From contig NC_058337.1 in assembly GCF_905475395.1 (NCBI RefSeq), positions 131,027,960 to 131,091,959 on the forward strand: 64,000 bases of DNA, written 5' to 3'. Source of the stretch: Chrysoperla carnea (taxonomy: Eukaryota > Arthropoda > Insecta > Neuroptera > Chrysopidae). Positions within the stretch are counted from its first letter, which is position 1, and each line of letters begins with the position of its first letter. Of this stretch, positions 24,501 to 37,684 are shown one piece after another. The notes beneath the pieces are model-generated. The model made no database searches. It was not told where the DNA came from and was given only the letters and a program-made list of their open reading frames with translations. A program made the position numbers and the translations under genes.

Positions 24501-25411
24501 GGACTGTTATTTGGTGAGATTATCAGCCTTGAATTATCCAAAACTTTTTGTGGTGTCCAATTTAAGTCATCATTTAATTTTGTGATATCTTCCATCGAAT
24601 TTTCATGACTTGGATAACAACTGAATAAATTTCGATTTACTTTCGGAGAAGATCGACTTGAAGATGATCGACTTCGTCGAAATTTTACGTTTTCAGTTCG
24701 AGATTTCGTTGGTAACGGTGATGTTGATAAAGGGGTGGAATTTGATTTGAATGGAATTTTACTGGTTGTGGCCGGACGAGATGTGTAAACTATTTCAAAA
24801 TTTGATGGAATAATTATATTTGGGGAGTTTTCAATTTGATTTGGATAAATTAATAATGGCTGTTGAATTGTTCGAGTAAACGGTAATGATTGTGTTAAAT
24901 GTGTTTGGGGTAAGGTAATTTGTTCTGGGGTTGTAGGGGCTGAATGGAATTTTTTCATGCAATTTATTTGGCTGGATATACATTTTTTGGGGGAATATTT
25001 CTCTTTATAATTTGTATTTAAATTTTTTATCGGTGTGTTATCAGTTAATTGACAGTCTTTTATAAAATTTCCAGAAATAACTACTGTTTCATTTGGTATA
25101 CTATTCGATGTTTCAGAATCTGAAAATCCTGAATCTTGACTCTTATGACTATTTGGACTACCAGATGTGTTACGATTTAACCAATCGATATCTTTTTGAT
25201 TTAATTCTGGTGTATTTTCACGACTGGATGTATTAAAACTTGTAATCCCTTCATATTGATTCATATCAGTGACAACTTCCGTTGCAGGTTCTTCCTCGAA
25301 TTCTGGGGTTTGTTGTTGCCATTGTTCAAAATTTAATCGATGTGCATTTGGGGATGTGTATTCATTGTTACCCCACCATACTTTACTTGGACTACGGTGA
25401 AATTCACTCAT
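21502..25411 (-). CDS. insc: Inscuteable homologue
   Basis: Six coding exons on the minus strand, 25411-23678, 23089-22847, 22786-22615, 22399-22036, 21968-21845 and 21633-21502, join in frame to 922 residues. Residues 1-421 are long, Ser/Asn/Pro-rich and probably disordered, apart from a conserved-looking SPSKVWWG patch at the N-terminus. Residues about 422-450 (VAKWLEELSKLYEAECMVTLQ) match the peptide by which Inscuteable binds the TPR domain of Pins/LGN. From about 579 onward the protein is an armadillo-repeat array aligning throughout with vertebrate INSC (CAAALANIS, LLANMSA, SDAVLVACLATLRKIA, LVEPRLLDSFL) and ending ESYV, a likely PDZ ligand. Inscuteable links the apical Par complex to Pins/LGN and orients the mitotic spindle in asymmetric division. 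A pyrimidine tract and AG precede the ATG, so a 5' noncoding exon lies upstream, within or beyond the 38.6-kb gene-free stretch. Confidence 0.93.
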
Positions 25412-27524
25412 TTTCTGGAAAGAAAAAGAAATTATAATTAATAAGACTGCAAATTATTCTATTTTTCTCATAAAATTTCAACATATCCTACGTTTTCTCA
25501 AACTATGAGAGTTAAAATTGAAAATTAGTCATAAAATTTCTTTTTAACGCCAAAATTACTCACTGGGAGCGCTGGCATCGTTTTGATTGTCCCCCTCCCT
25601 GGCATAATAATAATTATTTTTGCAAAAATGTTTCGGAAGATTTAATGAAATAAATTATTGTTTTAATTAAGACAATTATCCTTTTTTTATCCTTAAAAAA
25701 AAAAAAAAAAAAACTATTAATAAAATAAGCTTAATCGAAGGTTTCTTGCATCTTAAAATAATTTACTTAATCAGCATTTAATTGCTATTTTTTTAAAAAA
25801 TTATTTTGTTGTCGATGCAACAGTAAAAAAATCCTATTAAACTAATTCCTTAAAGATAAATACTTCCTTCTTTTAAAGGCTTCATCACGTAAGCTTTATA
25901 GATATTGTTTTAAGTCATTTAATAATATACACATGCAAATAAGGGGTTATCGTTATGCAATTAAATAAAGAAGGTATAATGACTTCATTAGTATTTTTAC
26001 AAGGTGTTGAGAAGAAAAGGTTCCTTAATCAAAGGAAATGTTCTTTACAGGGGGTTCATTTTTAGAAATCAGTTTAAAAATTAAACTAGACATCACATGG
26101 TTTTCTTGTTTGCTTCTGAACTAATCAAAATGAATTCAGCTAGAGTCAAAATGAATTTAGGGGTACTCAAAGTGTTTCCTACTGATATGCAGACAGGATC
26201 AAGGTTTTTTAAAACCGGGGAAGGAACTTGAAAGTGGCGACTTGTTTCTCCAGTGTTTGAAATAAATTGTTAAACAAAATTCACAAAATATGTGGCATTT
26301 TTTGTGGGAAAATAAAAACCCTTTGCTAAATTATGACTCTTTATTACCTGTTAGCTAATAATTTTAATTTGTAGGGACACAAAATTAAATAAAGCTATAC
26401 TTGGAAGTCATGCTTTAATAGATGTTGTAACAGTTCGAGTGCACTTGATTTTTCATGAATTTCCGTTATTATCTCTTTAAATACAGCATGTGTTTGGCAA
26501 AATCAACTGCATTCAAGTCTATTGAATATTTTCATGCTCAAAACCCAACTAGGCGTTTTAAAACATTTTTTTTCAATACATTATATTATGATTTCCGGGT
26601 CAAGTAATCCGGTTTGAACCATGCCCCCCCCCTGTATTCGGGGCTGCTAATATATGATGGAAATTCACAACAAGATGATATAAAAGTCTTAAATCTAAAA
26701 TTACAAAATTATACAGCTAACGTAAGTTCACATTTATAGACCTTTATTTGAGTGAACTCTTTGACCTCATATTGTCTGCCAAAATGATTATTAATTCTTC
26801 TGAATAGAAAAATTACTTCATTTTTGTCGCATTAAACGTTAAAGTAGTTAAATAGGTAAATAAACTGTTTTATAAAATTAAGATGTGGATACAAAAAAAA
26901 AATTAATATTCCAAATAAGTGTGCCAGTTTTTAATATAAAATGCGGGTAATAGACCGTAATATTACTTATTATTTGACTAAAATAATAAAAATATCAAAG
27001 GTGAATGTTGAAAAAGCTACCAGGTTACACATTTTTTTTAAAACAATAAAATTAATTTTTTTTTATAACCGTTACTATTAGGATTCCGTAACTAGAGGCA
27101 TCCTAAAATCCTAAAGTTTTTTTTTTATATAAAAATATATATTTCTTATTTAGAAAACTAGAAAAATTCGATAAGAATTGAGTGGAAAACAAACCTAGCA
27201 GGAAGAATTTTTTAGTATTAAAATGATTAAATCTGGACCTTTTAAATAATCATAAATCAGATCGAATATTTTTATTCAAAATGGTTCAAAAAATGTTTCC
27301 AGAAAGATCCCATAGTCGTATATTAACTATGAGCTATTCAATTCTCCATATACAGAAAATTCAAGATCGTTTTTTTCCAATATTACATAATTTTTAAAAT
27401 TTCATAATATTAAAAATTATTATCAAAATTTAATCAAAACTATAAAATAAAAAATTTTAACGTATTTAAATTTTTTAATAGTTTTTTAGAATATGATCTC
27501 CAGAGGACAGATCAATAGTTTGCT
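25412..27524. other. Start of the 38.6-kb gene-free stretch upstream of inscuteable
   Basis: No coding exon seen. It contains one repeat D fragment, a poly(A) run near 25690-25712 and a C8 run near 26625. If inscuteable has a distal first exon, this is intron. Confidence 0.6.
25524..25606 (-). repeat. Repeat D, copy 1 of 3
   Basis: It carries the shared block gccaaaattactcactggg..gctggcatcg..ttgattgtcccc. Copies recur at 37801-37885 (same strand) and 59270-59340 (opposite strand). Confidence 0.7.
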
Positions 27525-27785
27525 GATTGATTAAAAAACGAAGAAGCTATAAGCATTCAAAGATTGTGGAACATCTCCTTTTAACAAAACAAAGTTTTAT
27601 ATGCATTTCTATGGTGATATCGGACAATGACGTCACTAACCTATATCTTCATCTTTGTTTAATTAGGAATTTTAAACGTTCATATTTTGCGTACTTCTAA
27701 AGATTTTCAAAAACCAACTTCACTTTTTTGACCGTGCAGTCAGAATTCTTCACCTGAAGTTATAAAAAAATGTAGTTAACAAGCC
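27525..27785 (+). repeat. Repeat B, copy 1 of 3
   Basis: Shared blocks are gattgattaaaaaacgaag, ataagcattcaaagattg, acaaagttttatatg, ctatggtgat and ttcttcacctgaagt. The family has no coding capacity; its class is unknown. Confidence 0.8.
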
Positions 27786-28497
27786 TGATCGCTTAAATGA
27801 TGAATATTACATTTTTAAGTATGAAATTATTTTGTACAACTTTTTTTATGATAAATGTTTCCATTTTACTTAAGTATTAATCGAAAATTCTAAATTGTAT
27901 TTTACCTCTCTTTTCTGAGACCACTTTTTCTACAGCGCGATTTGACTGCCAATCTAATGGGGCCAAAAATTCAACTACAAATAGACGTAAGATTTCATGA
28001 AAATTATTTTTTTCGGGATGAAAACTTAAAACTTTCTATTAGAAAATTAAAAATTTTTATTATTCACTTTCAGATAAAAGAAATTCTTTCCAATAACTTC
28101 AAGACGTATTATAACTTTGGAATAATAAAATTTTCCCATAATATTAAAAAAGTTTATACGAACTTTTAACAGTTAGATTTTTATTTGAAAAGGGGTGTAT
28201 TTATACAATAGGGAAGTACTCTCTTTTTTTTGTATATACCAAACATTAATGCATAGGGTTTAAATACAAATATATGTAATGAGGGGTATATTTTTTTTGT
28301 AATAAAATAAAACCAGCTGCTTTGATTTTTGATTCTAGGTGTACATAAATTAAAAATCCTGTGACTGTGATTCTTTTCAATACATTTATTTGTAGTTTTG
28401 TATTATTTGAAAATGTTTGGGTGAAGTCAATAAGTGTTGAAAAAGTTCGTTACGAAATAAATATAGAATACTTGTACATTTATAAATATATTGCGTA

Positions 28498-29367
28498 CAG
28501 TCAAACCTCTCAATAGTCTCAATAATTCGAGGAAAATTATATTTTTTTATTCAGTTTATAAAATAATTATTAAGAGTTAAGTCAGAGGTATTATATTACC
28601 TGTGAGTTTAAAATCGACCGAAAATCATAAAATTTGAATTTTGTTGTTGCTAAATAGCAAGTTGACTAAATTTTTTTATCACTTCAGGTGAAAAATTCTC
28701 ACGGCACGGACGGAAAAGTGAAATTGGTTTTTGAAAATCTTTAAAAATACGTAAAAAATGAACGTTTAAAATTTCTAATTAAACAAAGAGGAAGATATAA
28801 GTTAATGACGTCATTGTCCGATATCACCATAGAGATACATATAAAACTTTGTTTTGCTAAAAAGAGACGGGCAACAATCTTTGAATGCTTATAACTTCTT
28901 GATTTTTTAATCAATTTTAATTTCACTTTAAAATTTTGTCCTGATATCAAGTCTAGTCTTACATTTGTATGTGTAATATGGCAAATTCGACATCAGGCAA
29001 TTATCGTTTTTTTTTTTTTAAAAACATCTATATTCTGTTTGTATTGATAGAAGTATAAACAAGGCACGAGCAGTTTTCATGAAACTGTTTTTTTAAGAAT
29101 ATTTTATTTAAATCTAAGTAAATAGAAACTTAGTTTATAACAAATTTGAATATCGCCGTAAACCAAATGTTACATTTTCATTGTCCGAAACGATATTTTC
29201 ACCGAATTATAGTTGGTAATACTCTTTTATAAATTGCTAAAAGTTTAATGAAAATCCTCTCATTAAATTAAGACACAGTGTTTTAATATTAATCCTTTGT
29301 TTAAATGAAAACCCTAAATAAATTTGTTATCATTTCGTTTCAATTTCGACTCATTGAGATTCTACTG
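28498..29367. mobile_element. Candidate pogo/Tc1-mariner-type non-autonomous element
   Basis: The left end CAGTCAAACCTCTCAAT and the right end ATTGAGATTCTACTG (reads CAGTAGAATCTCAAT on the other strand) are imperfect inverted repeats. A TA dinucleotide flanks both sides, as expected of this superfamily. It contains repeat B copy 2. No transposase remnant seen. Confidence 0.45.
28655..28970 (-). repeat. Repeat B, copy 2 of 3
   Basis: Inverted relative to copies 1 and 3 and longer at one end (aagtgaaattaaaattgat). It retains tgacgtcattgtccgatat, shared with copy 1. Confidence 0.8.
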
Positions 29368-29609
29368 TAATAGGTACTTGTATATATAGATATAATAGAA
29401 TTTTGATAAAATAAAAAATCTATTATTTAAGAATGTGGGTTAGACTGATAAGAATAGTTTTTTTTATTGATTTCATCGAAGAATTTACATTTCAAAATTC
29501 TTGTCATTCTAAAAAAAAAAGTTCCAACAGACAGCTCCTTTCGGATGTTAATAATCATTTAGCACTTCGTGCCGAAGGGTTTAAGAGAAATTGTTTTTTA
29601 CAGAAAAAT

Positions 29610-29997
29610 CCTGTATATATGAAATACATATCAAATTAGTCCCAAGTTTGTAACGTTTAAAAATAGATATTGATGATACGAACAAAATTTTGCTACAGGC
29701 GTTCATAAAACCATTTAATTAATTCATTTCCGTTTGTCCGTTCTTTATCAGGAAACTTTGGTATCCATTTTCTTCAAAACTATAAAAGATAAGAGTGTTG
29801 AAAATTTACAGGTGGCTTGAACTCGTGATTTTGTACATTCTCGAAAAACGAAAAAAAATTATAGAAAATACTTTTGAAAACCTCATCATTGTGTTGGCTT
29901 TTCTAATTTATTAAAAGTAATGCAAGCACTGTCATTCAACACTTTCTGTACAAGGTATTTCAACAATTAAGTAGTCAATTATTTATTTTCACTTTTT
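29610..29997 (+). mobile_element. Family A element, copy 4, internally diverged
   Basis: The left end (ctgtatatatgaaatacat, then tagtcccaagtttgtaacg) and right end (ggtatttcaacaattaag..tattttcactttt) are recognisable, but the middle has diverged or been replaced and the microsatellite is lost. Confidence 0.75.
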
Positions 29998-32900
29998 TAA
30001 CTTTAAAATTATACCAATTCGTTGTGTGTTTAATTTAAACTACCTATATGGTTTCATTGTATTATTAATTTGAGCTTTCACACAATGTTTGTATCATTAA
30101 TGTAATAATATTGCCTGTATTTATAAATAATGATAATAATTATTTATAGATATAGGCAATATTATTACATAAATGATTAAATCATTGTATGAAAACAAAA
30201 ATTAATAATATATATAATAATATATATTTGAAATACACTTTTTTACCGAATTTACGTTTGTAGCAAAATTAAAACAAAGTTCTTTGAAATTTCGAAAAAA
30301 TTACATTCAAAATTTTTGAAGTGTATCTCTTCTTTGTACAGGGCGGATTATTTGTAACAAATACATCTTTTTATAATTGTCGGATATCGGAAGTTCTACC
30401 CCGCTGGCATTGAAGTATCTTTTTTTTTTTGAAAAAATATAAATTGTATATGGACTTTTAAACAGAATAGATACCTACCACAATAATGATATAAATGATG
30501 TATTGTGTAGGAGTATAAAGCACCCACTGGCACGTGGCTTACTTTTTATTTTATTAAATAGAGAAGGGTTTATTTGCACCTGGACTTTTTATCTAATGTT
30601 TGTTATACATTTTATAGTTTATACGAACATTACCTATTTTATTTAGTTTAATTTAAAATTATTGTCTGTTGTGTGATGAATATATGAAAAATATAATATT
30701 ATTTGATGAAATTAAAAAATCGGTCAAGTGCGTGTAGAACTATTTATAAATTAGGATTCCGTAGCCATGAAAAAGTTCAAAACATTTCATAAATTAAAAT
30801 TATGAACTTTATGAGTTCATTTAATAAATAACTAAATATTTGATAAAGCAGAAAAAAATGTTAAATGTATGACAGGTAAAACTAAGGCACACTAGGATTC
30901 CGTAGACTTGTAAATAATGATTATAATTCAATTTAATTGGGTTGGACTTCCAAATAAATGCCAATTCCAATAAATTGGGTTGAGTTAATGCGGGTTTATT
31001 CAGAATGGGTTGAATTTTTCAAGAAGGAAAGGAATGTCCACCCAGTTCTAATGAAATCGCGAATTAATTCCAGGGTTGTATGAGGATGGGTTGATACGAA
31101 TACTTTCACTAAGATCTTAATTAAAGAATGGAAATTTATCAGATGCATTTGAAACAAAGGCGTTGTTTATCTTAGAAAATTTTTTGTTAAATATTTTTTT
31201 TTCTAATTTTCATAACTCGATTTACAAATTAATAACTTGTGGGAGTCATTAATTAGATTGAACTTTTCCTAATAATTATAATTAATTTTTCTATTTAATT
31301 ATAAAAAACCTACATAATTTATCTGAACTAGATATTTATAATTTTTTTTTATTAAATAAATATTTACATAATTATTATTCATTATTTAAATAAAAACTTA
31401 ATGATAAAAATGTTTAAAAAAAATTGTAGATAATATTATAAAAAAATTAATTTGTTTAAATAGTGTTTATTTTTTATTTTTTCTAAAGTTATTAGTAAAA
31501 TTATTTATGATTAGACATATTTTTCATAAAATAAAAAAAATAAAAATACCGCACCAAGTCTTCTTCGTGTGATAATAAAATACCTAATTTATTAAATAAA
31601 TTCTTTAAAATTATTTTTATAAAAAAAAAATTTATTTATAATAGAAATTCCGGAGATTATATAAATTATAAAAATAATTAATTAATCTTCGCGTTGTTTG
31701 ATTAATAAATCCAACAATTTTATGATTTATACAAATTTTTAGTGTCTAATTATCGGTCAGACAGGCAGACTTTGGCAAAAAAAAAAAGAAGATGCATGTA
31801 CTAAACTTTTACCCCACTTTCACACGTTTATAGTAATGTAAATAGTAAAGATTCATTGGACCCTTCATAATTTTCCCTAAATGTTTATTTAAAATAAAAA
31901 GTTTTATTAATTCTCCTGAGAAATTTGGTTTATGTATATTTCCCAGGAGAGATAAATTCGATTATAGTTCATTGTACCCATTGGACCAAATGTATTAAAA
32001 TTATATTCGATTGTTGTTAATCTCGAATATTCGAATACTTAAAAAGATTGAAATAATTTAACAGATGTAAATATACATAGGGAAAATGTCGACATATTTT
32101 CCACTTTTTTTATATTCATTATTTATTTTGTACCCTTTATGTAAAAACAGTATATTTAATAAAAATACGGGTCCCGAAAATTATCGAATTTTCCAACTTA
32201 TTGTTCCAAGTTTTGAAGCTAGTAATCGTGGAAAGCTTTTTATTTTGCTACCGAATTGTAGATTATTTTAAAATAAATTAATTTTGTTATTTAAATGCCC
32301 ATTACGATTACTTTTAATGCTGTTAAAAAATCAGGCTTAAATTGTAGGTAAAAAAACTTTGTTCTAAGAAGATTGTTTAAAGTTTTTAGATATTTAGTTA
32401 AAATATATTAGTGAGCATTAATTTTCCACCACAGCGGAGTTATTTCACAGTCATACTTTCACCGCTCGAACGAGACTGTGCGCATAATTTTCCATACATC
32501 GAAAAATAGAATGATTGAATTGTTGAATAAAAAATAATCATCATTGATTGTATTTTATTCCAATTCTCAATCATTAATAATATTGAAATTCACCAAAAAA
32601 TATGGATAAATAAATGTAAATAGGGATTAATAATTTTTTTTTTAAATATTCAGATTTATAGACACGTTATACATTAGTTTTCTTCGGTCGTTACCGCTAT
32701 CCGATTTAAAAGTTTTTTAAAAACTGCATGCAACTTTCAAAATTATGAAAAATTAGAAAAACAGTTTTATAAAAACCTAGCTTTTACTCGCGCTTTGGTC
32801 CTTAAATAACTCGCAAAGATCATTAAAAAGTAAATAAAATAACATGAAAGAAACAGGGTGAAGCAGATACAATTAATGGACATCTTAAGTATATCTGATA

Positions 32901-33329
32901 ACCTTTTTTGATTAGATATCAATAAAATTTATCTCCTTCTCCTTGACAAATTCAAATCCGTCTAGTAGTTTTTGCGTGAAAGCGTATCAAACAAACAAAC
33001 ATTCTTTTAAAAGAGCGTTTTTATGCAAAAAGTAATAAGTAATAACAATAATATACTTTTAATTAATTAAATATTTTCTTAATTTAATTTACTCACTTCA
33101 TTTAATTAAAATCCTTTCGTTCAATAAAAAAATAAATCACCCATAAACACAAAAATTTCTACAAAATCACTTTTAATAAGAATTACAAAATTCACTACTA
33201 ATTAAACTGATTAATTCCAAAGTCTATTATAAACTGATTTAACAAAATAAAAATTACTGCATAAAAATGATGAGTCCTCCGAAATAAAATATATAAAAAT
33301 TCTTGATAAGAAACTTTATAAACATATAT
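29998..33329. other. Gene-free stretch
   Basis: Very AT-rich, with no coding exon. It holds the palindrome at 30093-30177 and two 'aggattccgta' repeat fragments (near 30752 and 30893). Confidence 0.6.
30093..30177. repeat. Palindromic foldback sequence
   Basis: Arms 30093-30115 (atcattaatgtaataatatt..) and 30155-30177 are near-perfect inverted repeats around a 39-bp AT-rich centre. The left arm alone recurs at 9369-9391. Confidence 0.75.
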
Positions 33330-33610
33330 TAAGTATTATTATACACCAGGTGTTAGACTATATAATATACTCTCGCACGGGAGTTTGTCTTCTTGCACGG
33401 TGGTTGCATATGTGAATATGTGATAGTTTTTTATAACAAGGGTGGTTTATTGGGATACACTACTACTATATGAGTATATAGAAAAGAGTATAGTGGTGGG
33501 GGTAAATTTACACACATGACGAGGTGCGTTACTCTTCGATGAACGGTTGACGCGTGCCATCGAATGGTAACGTACAAAAATGCATCATCGTTATGTGTGT
33601 ACACATATGT
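33330..33610. other. CpG-richer island, possible distal promoter
   Basis: In otherwise extremely AT-rich DNA, 33505-33590 has many CpG dinucleotides (acgaggtgcg, gttgacgcgtgcc). Nearby are an E-box (caggtg, near 33348) and a tataatata run. It could be the promoter or first exon of inscuteable on the minus strand. This is inference from composition only. Confidence 0.2.
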
Positions 33611-33659
33611 ATGTATTTAAAAGAAAAAGGTATAATCATTTAGTCTGGGCAGTGGAAGG

Positions 33660-34740
33660 AATAAACTTAAGCTATAAGCACAGATCCAGAGAGTAGCAAT
33701 CGGAGTAATTGCCCTCTCCAAAAGGAAGTAAAATATTTTAAATAATTCACAAATAACTTGCCCTGGCCATAATACCTACATGGAATTGTAGAGATTTTCC
33801 TAATTTTTGTCTTTATGAGTATTTTCCGAATGATATAAAAGCTTTTCGTACAAGATTTTAGGCAATATCTCAAAAACTACTCACCTATTTTTGGGTCAAA
33901 CATATACTATTCACCAAGTTTTATTAAATTACGTTAAACAAATATTTTGTTCCGTTAAATTATCTCGATTTTTCGAAGGTTGTTAAAATCCTCCCCGTTT
34001 TGGATAAGAATCATAATATAGAGTAATTTTGACCTAAATAATACAAAAATTGGACCCCTTTTACGATTGAATGAGTAATTTTTGAGATATCAACTGCTTT
34101 CGGGTATGAAGAATGATATCCTAGAGTAGTGTCTTTAGTAGATTCCTCAGGAAGCTATTGTTCAATCGCAAACTTATCCTGATCTTGGTGTCTATGAATT
34201 ATTGAGTAAAGGATTCAAAAATCATAAGGATTCGAAAATCACATTTAACGACTAGGCGATTATTCTTCGAAATACCTCGAAAATTGATTCGAATGAAAGC
34301 TTTTAGCACAGGATTTTAGGAGATATCTCAACAACTACCGACCCAGTCATTAAATTAACCCGATTTTTGTATTTTTTAGGTCAATATTGCCTTATAAACC
34401 AAACTTCATAAAATTCGGGAAAATTTTTGTTTGCGATTTTCAAAATTTTTACAAAGGGATACTACATAAGAAATATGAAAAAGACGAAAAATTTCTGTTT
34501 TTGACTTGATTAAAAATCTTTGTCTATGTTTGCGATTTTCAAAATTTTTACAAAGGGGTACTACATAAGAAATATGAAAAAGACGAAAAATTTCTGTTTT
34601 TGACTTGATTAAAAATCTTTGTCTAGAGTTATTTTGAACCTAAAAAGACAAAAAACGGGTCCCTTTTGCGGTTGTATGAGTAATTTTTGTACAGACTAAA
34701 ATCGTTAAAGAAAGATGACATAACGGAATAATTTCTTCGG
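33660..34740. repeat. Degenerate tandem pair, unit about 460-500 bp
   Basis: Matching phrases repeat in order: aagcttttcgtacaagattt / aagcttttagcacaggattt (33839, 34299) and ttttacgattgaatgagtaa / ttttgcggttgtatgagtaa (about 34060, 34660). A related single copy is at about 19540-19960. Confidence 0.6.
34428..34625 (+). repeat. 99-bp tandem duplication
   Basis: Units 34428-34526 and 34527-34625 appear identical except for one A/G change (aaagggat / aaaggggt), so the duplication is recent compared with the repeat that contains it. Confidence 0.9.
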
Positions 34741-34843
34741 CAGATTTTGTTTCCATGGCTTATTTATGGTAATTATATGACCCAAAAAATCCATTTGCCG
34801 ATCCTACTTGTATATTTTTAGATGTACTCCAAAATTATATATG

Positions 34844-35400
34844 AACAAGTGAAAACAAACAATTGACTGAGTTAATTGTTGAAATACCATGCATAGTCAG
34901 TGTTGATTTCTTTATCATATTACACATACAAACATGTGACACATACATAACTGATAATCAAGTATAGTACATATTATAAAATTTCCGCCTCATTGGCTCC
35001 CTCACGGGTAAACAGTGATGTTTACGAAAAAATGTTTCAAACAAAAGTTGTTAAATTTTTGATAAGGAACATTTTTTACACTTAAACTTTTGTTCTATCT
35101 CTAACGGTTTACAAGATGGGTCCTACGGACCCAAGACCCAATTGACCTATGATGCTCATTTACGAACTTGACCTCACTTTTTACGTCCTGAGTACGCTGT
35201 AAAAATTTCAGCTCGATATCTTTTTTCGTTTTTAAGTTATCGTGTCCACAGACGGACGGACAACCGGAAATGGACTAATTAGGTGATTTTATGAACACCT
35301 ATGACAAAATTTTTTTCCTAGCATCATTATTTTTAAGCGTTACAAACTTTGGACTAAACTTAATATACTATGTATATTTCATATATACATGGTACAAAAA
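34844..35400 (-). mobile_element. Family A element, copy 5, full length
   Basis: Both ends are intact: the plus strand starts aacaagtgaaaacaaacaat and ends catggtacaaaaa. The microsatellite has two to three CGGA units. Confidence 0.9.
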
Positions 35401-37119
35401 TAACACACTTTGTTTCTGCAAAATCCTTCGAGGAAATTTTTTCTAAATATTAATAAACCAAAATTCTGATCAATAAATTTTAAAGCGATAGAAATAAGAC
35501 TGATCCATATCGGTTAAGACTTTATTCCTGAAACCTGATACTACTACATTAATTGAGAACCATTTTTATATTCGCCTGAGACGACTGGACTATAATATTA
35601 AAGAGAATCTATAATTCTTTGCATATTGAAAAAGCATATGGTCTTGTTTATCTTTTTTTGTGTTTTTGACAAAAGTTGTAATACTAGAGGTGTATATGAT
35701 ATATATTAAGATTCCTCCAGATGGTATTTTGAGTTATAAAGTCGTTATAAAAGAAAACGAAGCCAATAATATACCGACTTCTTCAAATTGTTTATATAGA
35801 TGAAATACAAATGCATATTTAAACTTTTAAAACAAATACTTATGCAAAACTTGTTAAAAGATTGATGATGTATTTATGCGAGCATTTTTTAAATGATGAA
35901 AACAAATGCGAACTAATTTTTGAAACAAAAATTTGTATCAATAATTCAAACGAAGATGAAAATTCCTCTCATATACGCTAAGAAGTCTGATGTGCACATG
36001 ACATAAATTCTTTGTTTACTTTAAACTTTTCGATACTGCAACATACAAAATAGTGCAAAAAGTAAAAGTGCCCGTGATGTTACAGCAGTCCTTAATCTAA
36101 AATTTGGGCCAATAATTTTTGGGCAAAGTCTGAAACGTATATTTGTATGTACAGACTCCACGCAAAAATTAGCCGAAAGGAATTATGATATATGCTCAAA
36201 ATGGATACTTCTATTGAAAATTGACTTCTTTTTTAGCTTCACAAAAAAATCTGACAGTGACGAAAAAAGCTGCCACGAAAATTATGAAAATTATCTAATT
36301 TCTTCAATTTGTTACCGTGTAGCTACCACGATTATTTTCTTAATATTCGATTCCAATTTAATCCAATTTTTAGGGCAAGTGAATTTCACAAGTAAACTCG
36401 GAATTGCTCCAAAATTATATAATTATAGAGAAGGTATTTAGATCATATTTGATTATTGATTAAGTACATATTTTACTAAATCATAATTTACATTTCAATC
36501 AAATTACACATGTGATCAATTAATCATAATTAAATTATAGGTATTTAAACAAAAAAAAAAACAAAATTAAAATAATATTTTTAATTTTAATAATAAATTA
36601 CAAAAATCCAGTTTCATATGCTTATATTTTTGAAAATATTATTACATAATTTTATATATTTATACCGTTTTATAAATAAAATTATAAATGAAGAATTATA
36701 ATCGATGTAGATATAATTATGTAACGTATAACCTGTATATAATATGATAGATATATTATGTATGGATTAAGTAAGTACAATTATCAAGTACATTTTATCA
36801 AGTACTTGCTTACAATTACATAACTAATAAAATATAAAGATCATCATTTTAAAAATTATTATTTCATTTCATTTTATAATTATGAAATGCTTTACTTAAT
36901 TGTTTTTAAAATATTTAGCAGAAAATAAATCAAATTCTATCAAAACTTATTCGCACTGTGTGTGAGTTTTTTTGGAGGCGTTTCCATAGTAACGATACTT
37001 TAATTATAGAATTGTATGGATGCCTATATAATTGTATGGATTGTATTTATGACTTACAATGAAAATTTAATATTATTGTCTCACAAATTTAAATAAATAA
37101 TTATGATAATTTACATTTG
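35401..37119. other. Gene-free stretch
   Basis: AT-rich, with no recognisable feature. A 75-codon open frame at 36214-36441 has no family features. Confidence 0.6.
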
Positions 37120-37684
37120 AACAAGTGAAAACAAACAATTGACTGAGTTAATTGTTGAAATACCATGCATAGTCAGTGTTGATTTCTTTATCACATTGCA
37201 CATACATACATGTGACACATACATAACTAATAAAGTATAGTACATAATATATAAATGACTTTATAGGTTTCTGCATTACCGACCGACATTTAGTGTATAG
37301 TTTGTACACATATTATAAAATTTCCGCCTAATTGGCGCCCTCACGGGCAAACAGTGATGTTTACGAAAAAATGTTTCAAACAAAAGTTGTTTAATTTTTG
37401 ATAAGGAACATTTTTTATATTTAAACTTTTGTTCTATCTCTAACGGTTTATAAGATGGGTCCTACGGACCCAAGACCCAATTGACCTATGATGCTCATTT
37501 ACGAACTTGACCTCACTTTTTACGTCCTGAGTACGCTGTAAAAATTTCAGCTCGATATCTTTTTTCGTTTTTGAGTTATCGTGTCCACAGACGGACGGAC
37601 GGACGGACAACCGGAAATGGACTATGAAAACTTGGGACTAAACTTAATATACTATGTATATTTCATATGTGCATGGTATAAAAA
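37120..37684 (-). mobile_element. Family A element, copy 6
   Basis: Both ends are present. It lacks about 70 bp between ggaaatggact and ttgggactaaac, an internal deletion relative to copies 5 and 7. The microsatellite has about four CGGA units. Confidence 0.9.
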
